A DNA stretch of 64,000 nucleotides from contig CM057149.1 in assembly GCA_029964075.1 (NCBI GenBank), forward strand, positions 5,404,465 to 5,468,464. Direction: 5' to 3'. The notes beneath the pieces were generated by a model. That model saw nothing but the letters and a program-made list of their open reading frames with translations. It made no database searches and was not told the DNA's origin. The DNA is from Patiria pectinifera (taxonomy: Eukaryota > Echinodermata > Asteroidea > Valvatida > Asterinidae). How positions within the stretch are numbered: the first letter of the stretch is position 1; each line of letters begins with the position of its first letter. The position numbers and the translations under genes were made by a program. Below, one piece after another: positions 33,731 through 46,200 of the stretch.

Positions 33731-34779
33731 GATTTGCTGTAGCAAATATTTGCTTAACAAAAACAGTACTAGCCAAAACAGTCATGTTATCCATACCACA
33801 TTTCAATGGTTCCGTTGATTAATGCTTAACACATAAATTTGTGCTAAGCAGTTCTATCAAATTTGTCAATGTATAGGTTTTGCCAGCTACTTTAAGACTT
33901 ATATTACACACTTTCCCAATAACGACACTTTAGCTTCGTCCCTGAACATTGTCGAGCTCCACTTTTAATTTCCCTTTCAAGATTGCACCAATTGTTGCGG
34001 TGCAGTGTCATTCAAGATTCTAAGTCGTCCCAGCTCGTTTGGGGAAATTCATCTCATATGGAGATAGGGCGTTGATTTGAAAAAGCAAATTCGTTTTTTT
34101 TATCGTTCATTTAAATGCTTGGGTCATTTAATCTCGTTAGTAGTAAGCTGAAATCATACAGTTTGATATGTTTCCAATCTGTTAACTTTCTTTGAATTAT
34201 TACGTATACGTTTTGTGAAATTATAGTTTACTCTTTCTTTCTGAATTCAGTCGAAAATGTCTTCTCTAACTTTATGAATCCTTGGCGCGTTGCTCAATTT
34301 ACGTCAAGAAGACCGTGAAAATCAGGCATGACATGCACGACACATTTTGCTGGGATTGTCCATTCCTGTAATTTTAAATAAAGGGCAAACGGACATTATA
34401 CTTCGTTTATGGATTAATCTTTTCAGGTGTTACAAAGAAAATTCGACAGCAAGCATAAACATTAATTGGACAACTTCAAAGTGTCATTGTGATCGTCCTT
34501 CCATTTCCGCCTTCGCCATGCGAGGAATGCACGCACTGAATATAAACGACCGAAGCGCGAAAACTAATGAGAAAAAAATTCTGACTTATTTTTTTTTTCA
34601 ATTAAGCAAATTTCGCCAAACTGGGACGAATTAGAATCTGGACATTCGCTAATAACACGGCACCAAGAACGAAATTTATTGATGAAAATTGGGCAACGGA
34701 ATCAATAATGAAGGCCTGAAGCTAAGGACAGTCTGGAACGAAATTAAAGCATCTTTCAATCAGCGGTGTAACCGTGAAA

Positions 34780-35020
34780 TGGGGGGGGGGGGTGTCGAGA
34801 GGGGGGGGGTGCCTCGCGCCCCCAGCGGATGTCCGTGCTCTTCCCCCATACTTATGCCAGGCACAGTTCTGGGGGGGGGGGCTTTAGACCCCCAAACTTT
34901 TGTTTAGGCCCCCCCCAAAAAAAAAATGCCAAAAAAGTTAAATATATAGCAGTATATAGCAAATATCAAAAGGTGACGTCACATGTGAACTGTCTATCCC
35001 ACCCACCCCCCCCCCCAAAA
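34780..35020. repeat. Cluster of poly-G and poly-C tracts
   Basis: Runs of 8-10 G or C recur at about 34782, 34802, 34871, 34910 and 35008, mixed with CCCCCAAAAAAA junctions. Similar poly-C tracts mark many decayed repeats in this window (3949, 26474, 28640, 38237, 39093, 44025, 53345, 54108, 54350, 57920). Confidence 0.7.
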
Positions 35021-36028
35021 AAAAATCGCTACAACCGGCCACGCACGGATCCAGAGGATTTGTGTGTGCGTGCGTGTGTGTATGTGTAACACCCCCGGCC
35101 TTGAGAACTGTTGGAAATGTATTACTAATAACGCACATGTCGCCAGAGGCGTAGCCATTCGTGAGAAGGGAGAACGTGTACACTATTAGGTATGCATTGT
35201 AATATTATGTGAATTATTGTAGGATTTGATGAGCGCTCCCTATTAAACAATATTGTAAGACCCCCCCACCACCACCACCACCAATTGGTTTTCGGAGGCT
35301 ACGTGTCCGGAGAAAAAAAGGTCTACATTATTTTCTGCAAAAAAATCTGGATCCACCCCCTGCTAACCACCCCTAAAATATGGGCTCTGGACCGCGCGCC
35401 TGCGCTGCTTTCCATGGAATTTTAATGATGGAAGTGTTCAAGTATAACCGCGAAAACCTACTACCGCTAACGACGTGAAGTACGTGCAGGCTTGATCACA
35501 CCTTTACCGCCTTGATGACGTGCGTAGTTTGGATGAATTTTGATTCGTCGGTAGTCACTTCATCATGCATTATTCATTGGTAATGTCGAAATAATAGTAT
35601 TCCACAGAGGTATCTGCAGAACTGTATCCTTTTGTGTTCTTTTTTTCTCTAATTAGTGATGAAGTCTATACTGCGCATGCTTAAAACTGACCTTATAATA
35701 TAGACGCGCACGCAGGGTTGGAACAGTTACACCAGAACCTTTATTCATCAACGAGCATAAAGATTTACCACAATCTCCATTTTATGTTCATAGTCTTGGC
35801 AACAATTTGTGCATCTGTACGAGGTCTGAAGTATTGGCTGCTATCATTGTCACAAAACTGAGCGACGTTTTGGTGACGATTTTTTTTACGACATATAGCA
35901 GTAGAAAAGAAACTTGTTCGACACAAATAATTCCAACTGCATGTTTCACTGACTTCTCTCGGTAATTATTTAAGAACAGACGCGCAATCCAAATCGAACA
36001 ACCGATACACATCAGACATAACCTCAAA

Positions 36029-36982
36029 ATGTCTGGAAATGACACTTCTTTGGACGCTTTTCGTTTTACAACCTGCACCGACATCATCTGCGGGCTTAAA
36101 GTTGCTACCATCTTTTTTATTTCTACCTTGACCATCGCAGGCAACCTGGTAGCTCTGATCACGATAGGATCCACACCCTCGCTCCGTAACTGCCATGGAC
36201 TGCTACTCATGTCCCTATCCCTAGCTGACTTGGCTACTGGTCTGGTAGCCAGTACGTCTATGTACCCTTCGGTGTACAACCTGTGGCCCTTTGGTGATAC
36301 CATGTGTCTGGTCGTGGCATGCATTGAGGCAGTCGCCAAGAAGGCTTCTCTACTGACACTGACATTACTGAGCATTGAGCGCTACATTGCCGTGACACGT
36401 CCTCTTAGATACAGCCGAATCGTCACCAAGCAGAAAATTCTGGCTGGGCTGACTTTCTGCTGGGTCACTCCAGTCCCCTTTTTCGCCACTCTGTTCCTGA
36501 CCCGCCAGATATTCAATAGGTACGTCTTTCTACTCCATGCCTGTACCATCACCTACCAAAGCCAGCTCTTGTCACTCACCCTGAACATTGGCGTGTTCGT
36601 TCTGCCGAGTTTGGCCACCGTTTGCGTTACCTCAGTGCTGGCCTGGGTGGGAATGAAGAAACACGCCCGTGCCAGAGCCCACATGATATCCAGGCTTACC
36701 GAGCAAGGCGGACAAACGCGCAAAGCCATCAAGTTTTTTCGCATGTGCCGCATTATGGCGTTCACGTTCTACGCATGTTGGGCTCCTATTACCATCGTGG
36801 GCTTTGCCTGCGTCCTGGCTGATGTTCGCCAACCCTGGGGTGTGTTCTTCGCTCTGTACTGGCTCCAATTCTCCAACAGTCTTTGGAACGTCGTCATCTA
36901 CTGCGCCATGAATGATGCATTCAGACGACGCGCCAGAGAGCTGTTCCTATCGCCGTTCGTTGCTCTGCGCAGACTGTGTTGA
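36029..36982 (+). CDS. Class A (rhodopsin-type) G-protein-coupled receptor, intronless, orphan
   Basis: A 317-residue single-exon receptor with seven hydrophobic segments. N39 (GN in helix 1), LSLAD with D67 (helix 2), C93 and C172 (likely disulfide), ERY at 117-119 (the DRY site) followed by IAVTRPLRY, W145 (helix 4), CWAP at 250-253 (helix 6) and N287 to Y291 (helix 7) are all in place. NDTS at residues 4-7 is a possible glycosylation site. The helix 7 motif reads NVVIY instead of NPxxY, lacking the proline. The short tail (FRRRARELF) is basic and ends in Cys317. The ligand cannot be named; the pattern is of the amine/adenosine/melanocortin-like type. Nearest neighbour is the LTA4H gene about 3.2 kb downstream on the same strand. 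Confidence 0.9.
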   Translation: MSGNDTSLDAFRFTTCTDIICGLKVATIFFISTLTIAGNLVALITIGSTPSLRNCHGLLLMSLSLADLATGLVASTSMYPSVYNLWPFGDTMCLVVACIEAVAKKASLLTLTLLSIERYIAVTRPLRYSRIVTKQKILAGLTFCWVTPVPFFATLFLTRQIFNRYVFLLHACTITYQSQLLSLTLNIGVFVLPSLATVCVTSVLAWVGMKKHARARAHMISRLTEQGGQTRKAIKFFRMCRIMAFTFYACWAPITIVGFACVLADVRQPWGVFFALYWLQFSNSLWNVVIYCAMNDAFRRRARELFLSPFVALRRLC

Positions 36983-39900
36983 TTCGGTGAAGACGAGCCA
37001 AATCAAGTAGGCCCTACCGTACGTCCAGAAACTCAAAAGTTATCTCTGTTTAAAGCAAGTCAAGTGCAGTTCCAAAGAAAAACCCTCGAAAGTGCAGGTT
37101 TCAGTTTGAACAGAGAAACTCGATCAAGGTTCAGCACTTGGTACGTCAGACTTTTTCCTCATAGTACCCCAAACGGGGTCTATCCGATGTTCCCCAATAC
37201 CTATATGTTACAGTCCTTAAGGTTATGGGTTAGATGGTTATAGGGTTAGGGTTAGATTTGGGGAACATAGGTTTGGGGGAACATAGGTTATGCACCACCA
37301 CAAACATTGACAGGAACCATTAGAAATGTAGAGCGTACCGGGGACGTAATCAGATCGGAAAAAAAACAAGCGCAAGCAAGTTGTGAGATGCAGATAATAT
37401 GGCTTGAAAGGCAAAAACAATATCATCGGTACCCTTTTTCTGAAGCTGCATCAACTAATACTTGGCCCTATTAAACATGATCTCAACTCCAAACCTGTTT
37501 TTAACCATCCCTACTCTTATTCTTTGTTGTATGCTCAATTATTGATGAATTTGTGATCATGAAAAGCTGTGTTTTATGTATCATTTTATGGAGCATATCA
37601 TGTCTAAAATTGAAAGATTGTTTATTTATGCACGACCCGACAATGGGTCTGGATAGGATTTGATGGATGTGGTTGCAACTTCAAACTTTGTTTCAGAAAC
37701 ATGCACATGTAAACAACAGTCGAAGTAAACCAAATACGTCCGAGGAACCTGCGGGGGTTTCCAGTCACAATTTGGATTTAGCACGGCGGAATGGAATTTC
37801 CCGAGACTGTATACCGTTTATGTGATAGCACAGCATTATATTATAATAAAACGACACGATCATTTTTATGTTTAATTGTCATATTATATTAATTATTATA
37901 TTATACAGGTATTGTGTTTTTAAAACCTTGGGTTGTAATCGCTGTACACTATCAGTAATTTCCAGTTGATTAGTTGGAGTCTGGTTAAAATTTACGAAAT
38001 ATTACGTTATAATGTATTTAAAGTGTTTGTTCGATACACAATTTTCTATTTTGTTTTGGCCAAAATTGTTAAGGTCTGTTATATTAATGCCGTCTTTATA
38101 GCCTCAGAATAATTAAAGGTGTACACGGGATCTGGGGGCGGGGCGGGGCAGGTTGCGCTGTCGTCCTCCTTAATTGTTCCCTGTTGAGCACCACCTCCGG
38201 CCCCTGGGACCAACCCTGCAAGTGTCATGATGCTACCCCCCCCCCCCCCCGCGGGGATTTCTTTCTCATAATTATCGGATCCATCTGTGAGATTTGACCC
38301 GTGTCTCTTGGATACCAGGCCCGTAGTAATTGTTTGCTCTTTACAATAACAGAATCTGTGGCATCCATCAGTAAAAACGACTTGTTTCATTATTTCCAAT
38401 TCGCATGTGTAGTAAGATTTTCTCCTCAAACCGAATAGGCCTAATTACTCTTCACTACTAAATCTACCTTCTTATCATCTTTTTCCACTTTTGTATATAA
38501 ATCCGTGGTATTGTTTGTCCAGTTTCCTTTGTGTTAAGTGGAGTAAAACTTACGCGGGTATGATGATGATCCATGCATGATTTGTATGACTTATACTATA
38601 ATAGGCCTATCATAACAGCCAGCTCGGTGGTCGACGGAGTGCAACACGTCTGAACTGAAGGCAGGAGCTAGTGTAGGTTAGAGTGGCGCAGTTGAATTTT
38701 TTTCTCACATGTAATGCGGAGACCATGTTATATTAATTGTTAACAGAATTGATGTTGTGGTCACGTAATGCCAATTTTCAGCAAAAAGTAGGTATATATA
38801 TACCTCTTCGGCACTGCATATCTCTGGAAGTGTAAATGGTTTTAAAAAGTTGACATAAACGTAATTAGTTAACATTGGTTAACATAACCAATCATTGGTT
38901 GAAATAACCAACAATTGGTTAATCTGTTAACCAATTTGTTTATGTGGGTTGCCTGTCGCCCGTCGGTATCATGATGTCACAGGTACCATGCTTTATAAAC
39001 TGCAAAAATCGTAGCCCACCACGGGCAAGACAAGAATAAAATGTTTCATGTGAGTGTGACTAAGCCCATATTATGTCTCATGCGAAAATGTTCCCCCCCC
39101 CCCCCGCAACAAAGCGGGTTTGGACCTATAAATCAACGTTAATAAGTTAAGGATAATGTGCACCATGACCAAACATTCAAAAATATGAAACTGTCAAAAT
39201 ATCATGAAATATCCAGTCCTGTCCTACTTAACATGATTGTAAGTAAATAATTATGTTCACGCATCCTGTGATATTGCACCTAGTATGCTGTCATTTACAA
39301 GAAAGAGGAATTACCATAAAATTGCTCGCGATGTATACCCGAATTATAAATATGCAGATCTCATGTATACAGAGGGGGAATTTGCTCAATTTGTTAAATT
39401 ATGGTGCCGTCAGATGTGAATTGCATTACGATTGGGAATACATTAGGTTTCGGAGCTCGTGTCTTACACCCAATTCCCCTCGGAAACACAATTGAAAAAC
39501 AAAATCCCATGTGGAGGGATTATTTGTCAATTCAAAATTATCTTAGATACGTGTTACTTGTCATCGTACATCTAAATGTTTTCTTCGAATGTGTCTATTT
39601 ATTCCTCCATGATAAAACAGACTGGAAAATAAACTAGTTTAGCACTTGTTGGACACCCCCCTGGCGGCGCGGCCCTTGACGTGTGCACGTGCCGCATAAT
39701 TGACATGCATGTCTGTGTGGCCGTTTTATCCGATTTTCGGCTAACTTTGACATATTTTTTGTTTTAAAAAAACGGGATTGACAGAAAATTTGACAGAATG
39801 GATTTTTTTGGGCAGAATTCTGCACAAATGGTATTTTGACAGAAACATAGCAATTTTGGAAAAAACTGCACATTTGTTTTAAAAAGCTTCAATCCTTTCA

Positions 39901-40229
39901 AACAAACCCTTGCATAGTGCACAGGTTGGCTGGTCTAGGTGATGAGGTTCACTGGGAAACGGACTTCGTCACGTGGCCGAATCTGCGTTTTGCCTGAAAT
40001 TTACCAATAATTTCACAACATCTTTATGTGACTAGATTGTTTATTATGTAATTTGAATCTTTATTAAGGCAATACTACCAATCTGCATGTGATTTTAATT
40101 GTTTATAGTGTATTTCGAGTAATTCTGGGGAATTTGGCAGATTTTTGATAAATCTGACAGATTTTTGAAGTGCATTTAGCAGAATTTGGCTCTGACCTTT
40201 CACCCTGCATGTGATTTGTCTTGTACAAA
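36983..40229. other. Intergenic region GPCR to LTA4H
   Basis: A possible poly(A) signal AATAAA at 37845-37850, a poly-C tract at about 38237, repeated GGTTAAC/ATTGGTT words at 38870-38935 and AT-rich sequence. Nothing gene-like was found. The LTA4H promoter should lie in its last few hundred bases; no TATA box was recognised. Confidence 0.5.
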
Positions 40230-43200
40230 ATGGCAGCTTCTACGAAGGATGCGTGCTCGTTTTCCGAGCCTCAGCGTATCATTACTACCAACTTGAGCCT
40301 TTTATGGGACGTAAATTTCACCGAAAGAAAGCTGAGTGGCTCCGTCCAGCTAGATCTACGGATTCTCAGCGATGACGTGTCATATTTGGTGAGAAGTAGG
40401 GATTTACTTGTTGCCCAATTTCCGGACACTATTTCGTGCAGCAGGCTGTTCCTCCACGTAGCCCAGGTTGGACGAAGTCTTCATTGCAATACGACTAGGG
40501 AGGAAAGGGAGTCCACCAGGGCTATTCCTCCACGGTGTGACTGTACATAAGCTGATGAGGGGCCGCGTATTATTTTTTTTTCCTAGGAGGGTTAGGGGCA
40601 ATGTCATGAATAATTCAGTTTTTCCTTTGAATCATTGCAAGACTTAAGTTCTCGTTCTATTTTCCCCTTAATTTAAAATTATCTCAGTGATAAATTTGGA
40701 GAAGAAAAATAGCTGAATTTTGGATTTGAACCAGGGATCTTTGTACCCATAGCTCATCTCGCTATCCACTAGGTAGCCCCACTAGTGTGGCCGTTGGTAT
40801 GCTGCGCTGAACCTCTAGCCACACACCGTGGTCCGCGCACTACTGAGGACGTTTTCATAAAATTTGCAGGGAATTTCTTACATATGGTTGTATTCTACGA
40901 TGTCCCATCTATCACTTCTGGGATGCTTGGGTGTAATGATGTTCAATTTTCCGAGATATTCTTGAATCTTTCTGGAGCCCATATCATGCACTCGTGAAAC
41001 GTCTGGTGATGGCAGCCATTTTGAATGTGACAAGAGATGACGGAAAGATATACGAAGTTCACTAATTTTCCTCTGTATTGACTAACAAGCCCCCAGATAG
41101 CAATTTCATGTCATCAAAGTCAATTTGAGCAGTGAGAAAATACAAGCATTTTCTTAGAAAACACTTAAAAAATTTCAGTCCAATCTCATAGGGTTTGTAC
41201 ACGGGGTGTTGAGTGAACTTCGTATATGGAAATCTTTCCGAGATGACCTCAAGCTGTGACGTCGCGTTTATGCAAATTGCTTGTCTCGAGAGGGCGCGTG
41301 TTGCAAAAGCGACGGCTGTTTCCTGTACCATGCATTTATCGTCTGGGGGCCACGTGCACTGATCTCTATTCAGGATCCACGGCACAGGAAACAGCCGTCG
41401 CATTTGCAACTCGCGCCCTCGCTCGACAAGCAATTTGCATAAACGCGACGTCACAGCTTGAGGTCATCTCTTGTCACATTCAAAATGGCTGCCATCACCA
41501 GACGTTTCACGAGTGCATATGGGCTCCAGAAAGATTCAAGAATATCTCGGAAAATTGAACATCATTACACCCAAGCATCCCAGAAGTGATAGATGGGACA
41601 TCATAGAATACAACCATATGTAAGAAATTCCCTGCAAATTTTATGAAAACGTCCTCAGTAGTGCGCGGACCACAGTGTGTGGCTAGAGGTTCAGCGCAGC
41701 ATACCGACGGCCACACTAGTGGGGCTATCCACTAGGCTACTGTGTGGTAGCTCGATGACAACCGTTTTTTAAAATGCTTTAATGTATTGTAACTAGTTTA
41801 GTAACTAACAACAATGCTGTTGATGTCATTGTCCGTTCTTGTGGATAAACATGAATTATTCATGACATTGCCCCTAACCCTCCTAGGAATAAAATTACGC
41901 TGAGGGGCCGCCCCAAAGTGGTTTAAGTCATGGCATGAGGGCGGGCGGGGTAAACAAAAAAATCATGCGCACTATCCGACTGGCCGGCAGTTTAACCAAA
42001 GTTGGGGGGGGGCCTCGGTACAACTATAGAATACAGGGGGACCACCCATACAGGGGGGCCACCCGCGCATCCATGGCTGCGTAGATGCGCGGTCGGTTTT
42101 CTATAGCGCCCTCTATTGATTAAACTTTACTTCATGCCCAACGCACATCCTCGCATCCAGGCATCCAATAAAGCGCCCTCTATTGATTAAAATTTACTTC
42201 ATGCCCACCCTGCATCCACACATCTAAGAGGCAGGGAGCAGGTTGGGGTTGGTTTTAGATAGGGAAATAAAGTAGTGGGTCCTGGGGTAAATACAGTAGA
42301 GGGTCCTGGGGTAAATAAAGCGCCCTCTATTGATGACTTATGCCCATCCATCACGCATCCACGCATCCAAGATGGAATGAGTGGTAGGTTGGGGTTGGTT
42401 TAAGATCGGTATACATTCTACAGACTATACATGTAATTCAACGTCAATAATTCACTCTCTACAGCGCCCTCTATTGATAACAATTTGCTTCATGCCTATT
42501 CACTCTTTATACCGCCCTCTATTTTTTGTTATTTCACACCCGTTGACTGCTTGTTTTCTTGTTTATTCCTATTGTCTGTGTATACTGTCCTGTATTGTCC
42601 GTTTATGTGTCAGGCTGTTCTCTACAAGCTTCGGTTTATATGTACAGTCCCATACTCTTCACCCTTATTTAATATATTTAGTTGTTGTTCTACATTGTTG
42701 TATTAATATTTATTTAATTTATACAATTACCCTCTTTTTATTTGAAAACTTAGTATGACTTTTTTATGGAAAGTATGGAAATAAATGTTGCCTTTGAATT
42801 TGAATTTGAATTCTGGAAGGGTCTCTTAAGACCACACTCTCACGTCATAGTTATGTCTGCAGCGTTACACGTGAATTCCTGATGAGCATGTTATGAGCTG
42901 GAGTTACTCAAGCTGTACGTGACCACAAACAGAGATGCTCACTAAGCCTTAAAGCTATAGTCCATCATTTGTAATCAGTGCATTTTGTTCATTTGAAGCA
43001 ACAAACGTGCTCCAAATCTAATGAAGGATACTGAACAACTTACTTGATAAAGTTTTAGCTCAGCTTCAGCTTCATATTCCAAGAAAAACAGCATTCTAGG
43101 ATCCCAAATTAAAATCAAAAGTTGCTAAATCATGTTTCGAATTGTTTTGAATTGCAGCTTTACGCGATGTCGCGCACTGATCTGACGAATTATAGCAACT

Positions 43201-46200
43201 GCGCGCGCCTGTGCGTCGTTCCAATACTTGTGCGCGCTGCGCCGAATAACAAAACGAACAACTAATTTAAATTTTCCTACGGTGCTTCTTAAGAAGCACC
43301 GTTGGAAATGCCTTCTTTCGTTGATTTCTTCAAAATGAGAGCTTGCCAGAAAGAATAATTTCACAGGGAGTTTAGTCCCCTTACTATCTTTCAACCAGTA
43401 TGTTTTTCAACAATAATTATGCCAGTTACTTTTTTGGATAGCTGCAAATGATGGCTCGGGCTTTAAAATGCTGGGTGGGAAATGGATCATTAGCAGATTA
43501 CAGCATTGATTTGAAAACATTCTCTGGGTCAGTTCTGTTAAGAAATAGTCGTCTTTTTATTGGAGGAGGGCAGTGACTAATGTCTTGGCTCCTTTTCGAT
43601 ATTGGTCAGTGCAGGTGCTGGACACAAGCAACCTTGAGATATTTAGCGTTTGTGACGAGACATCTGGTGAAAAGTTGGACTTTCATTTAGCAGAGCCAAA
43701 CAAGGTGATAGGGACGGCACTCCATATCAAATTGCCATCCAGGGCACAGAACAAGTAAGTGGTAAAATCTTATATACCGTGCTTTATGAACTCAAAAAAA
43801 TAGACAAAACAACAAATAGGCAGATGTCAACATGATTGTTTCCATGTGATGTGCCATTGAAAATGGTGAGAGTGAGTAATACTTGGATTATATTGTTTTC
43901 TCTGATATTAAATTGTATGTTTTTACTAAAAAGCACCACCATTTAAAGCTTTACCTATGGACGTTTTCCAACTTTAATGTTTGTTTTGAGTTACATGGCT
44001 TTTTAATGCGCTTATCAATTGGTCCCCCCCCCCCTCCCGGGGTGCCCCACCCAAGACGTGGGGATTGTCACTTTTGAAGTGAAAAAATCCCCACCCCTTG
44101 GGCAAAATTGAAGTAACAATCCCTGACCATGCCCCGACATATATATACATGGGGCGCACTAGTGATTGCCTTTCATGTAGTACGCCAATGGTAACAATGT
44201 AATTTGAGTGACCAAAATCCCCACCCTGGGGCATGAAAAACGTGACCAAATCCCAACATCGGACCTGGGGCAGCATAAACTGGTGGAAGTTTGAAGTCTA
44301 AAATTGATTTCTTGTCAAAAACAAATTTTCCATTTTTTTCTTACAAGTTAATGTCGTTTTTGGACTCAACAAGTCAAATATAACAAAATGTTTTGCAGTG
44401 ATATTGCTTTTAATTACATTAATTCCTAATGTAAAATTAGCAAAGCGTTAAATATTTCATTGTTTTCACATATCCGAAGAGGCGAAGACGTTTGTCAGTT
44501 CATTAAAACCTGTCAGATTTTATTTTTTACATTGCTGTATGTCATCGCAAATTACAACGAAATTCTCTTCTGATAATTTTTCAGGGGAGCAGAGCTGCGT
44601 GTAAGGATTTCTTACGAGACTTCCCCTAGCGCCTCGGCCCTACAATGGTTGAAACCATCACAAACCGCTGGCAAGAAACATCCTTATCTCTTCAGTCAGT
44701 GCCAGGTAATTGGTCACAACCCAGATACAAAGTGGTCCGATGACACCTGTGCGTAGCATGAATGAAAGGTTAAAGGCTTTAAAAAATCACACAAAGGATG
44801 CGTGTTGGAAGAGACGTCATATTCTTTTGACACATAAATGTGCTATGCTATAAAATGTTGTAAATCATAATCTGCGGTCATGGCATAGGAAAACCTTTGA
44901 GTACTGGGAGACTTTTGAGACATTTGAGACATTGGTGGCTGCAAACACACCGGTCCTCTTCAGTTGTTTACGTTATGTTAAAGCCGAAGCGTGCATGCTC
45001 AAAATGACGCACCAATGCCTCAAAAGTCTCCCATTGTGGTGCTTTTAAAAAATGGTGAAATTTTATACTAAAAGACAGCAAGTAGACATTTTTATTAAAA
45101 TAGGTATTTATTTTTTTGGTTTTTGGTTGACATTTTCTGCAGGCTATACATGCACGCAGCATGGTTCCTTGTCAGGACACACCAGGAGTCAAGGTACCAT
45201 ACCAGGCTAAGGTCAGTCCACATTTGCTGCCATTGACATTTCTGCCTTTCACATTTTCAACAAGCGTTTACTTGAGGTTAAACCCCAAAAGTAACTGGTA
45301 AAACCCCGTACAACGCCGGGGTTAATCAACAGTTACTACCTGTTTAATTTGCATTCTCCCCTCGCAGACCGTAAGTCATAAAATATGAAGGGAAAGGGGA
45401 GGAGCCCTGCCCTGTCGATGCTTAATTATTCCTCAGTAACTCTGAATATTTATAACTCTGAATATTCATAACTATCTAATTGCTACAGATGGTAGTACCT
45501 AGAGATTTGGTTGCTGTAACGAGTGCACTAAGGCAAGGGGAGGAGCCCTTCCCTGCCCCACTAAACTTAATTATTCCTTAGTAACTGAATACTCATCCTG
45601 AATATTCATAACTGTTCAATTGATACTTTTTACCGTACCCAGAGATCTCTTCGCCTTGATTGAGTGCCTTTAGTCAAGTGGAGGACCCCTGCCCTACTGA
45701 TGCTTAATTATTCCTCAGTAACTCTAATTATTCATAACTGTATATATTCATAACTGTTCAATGGATACAGTTGACCGTAACCAGAGATCTGGCTGCCCTA
45801 TGAGTGCAGTAAGGCAAGTGGAGGAGCCCTGCCCTACTGATCGTTAATTATTCCTCAGAAATGCTGAATATTCATGACCCTCCTTTTGATACAGGTGACA
45901 GCACCATTTGATCTGGTTGCCCTGATGAGTGCATTTAGGCAAGGGGAGGGGCCCTGCCCTACTGATCCATAATTATTCCTCAGTAACTCTGAATATTCAT
46001 GACTCTAATATTGGTACAGGTGACAGTACCCATGGATCTGGTTGCCTTGATGAGTGCCGTCCGGCAAGGGGAGGAGCCCTGCCCTACCGATGCTTCCAAG
46101 AAGACGTACATCTTTCAGCAGACTGTACCGATACCATCCTATCTCATCGCTATTGTGGTTGGCCTATTAGAGAGCAGGTGTGTATGCAGTGGCAACTGGG

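Larger units (their letters stand above)
26125..36028. other. Gene-poor region between the hAT element and the GPCR
   Basis: Holds decayed inverted-repeat elements, poly-C/poly-G tracts (about 26474-26490, 26660-26700, 28490-28655, 34780-35020), an ACC microsatellite (about 35260-35282) and one weak exon candidate at 27813-28075. About 31450-32400 and 33750-34780 show nothing I can name. Confidence 0.6.
40565..41900. mobile_element. Inverted-repeat element in LTA4H intron 1, 9-bp TSD TGAGGGGCC, host of a nested element
   Basis: Ends GCGTATTATTTT and AAAATTACGC lead into long arms CCTAGGAGGGTTAGGGGCAA and TTGCCCCTAACCCTCCTAGG, which are exact complements. TGAGGGGCC repeats flank it exactly at 40556-40564 and 41901-41909. 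It carries a minus-strand tRNA-like module and is interrupted by the 954-bp TAGCCCC-family element. Without that insert it is about 373 bp. Confidence 0.87.

Noticed and set aside
37222..37256. GGTTAGGG-type words suggesting interstitial telomeric repeat
   Set aside because: Only two TTAGGG units in a row among loosely similar words; too short to call a telomere relic.
40221..40229. TTG codon nine bases upstream as LTA4H start
   Set aside because: ATG at 40230 has a good context and the length matches the family; a non-ATG start is not needed.
41062..41558. Overlapping ORFs of 130 and 100 codons on opposite strands with nearly the same protein
   Set aside because: They are mirror images produced by the inverted arms of the element at 40774-41727; no protein family match is recognisable.
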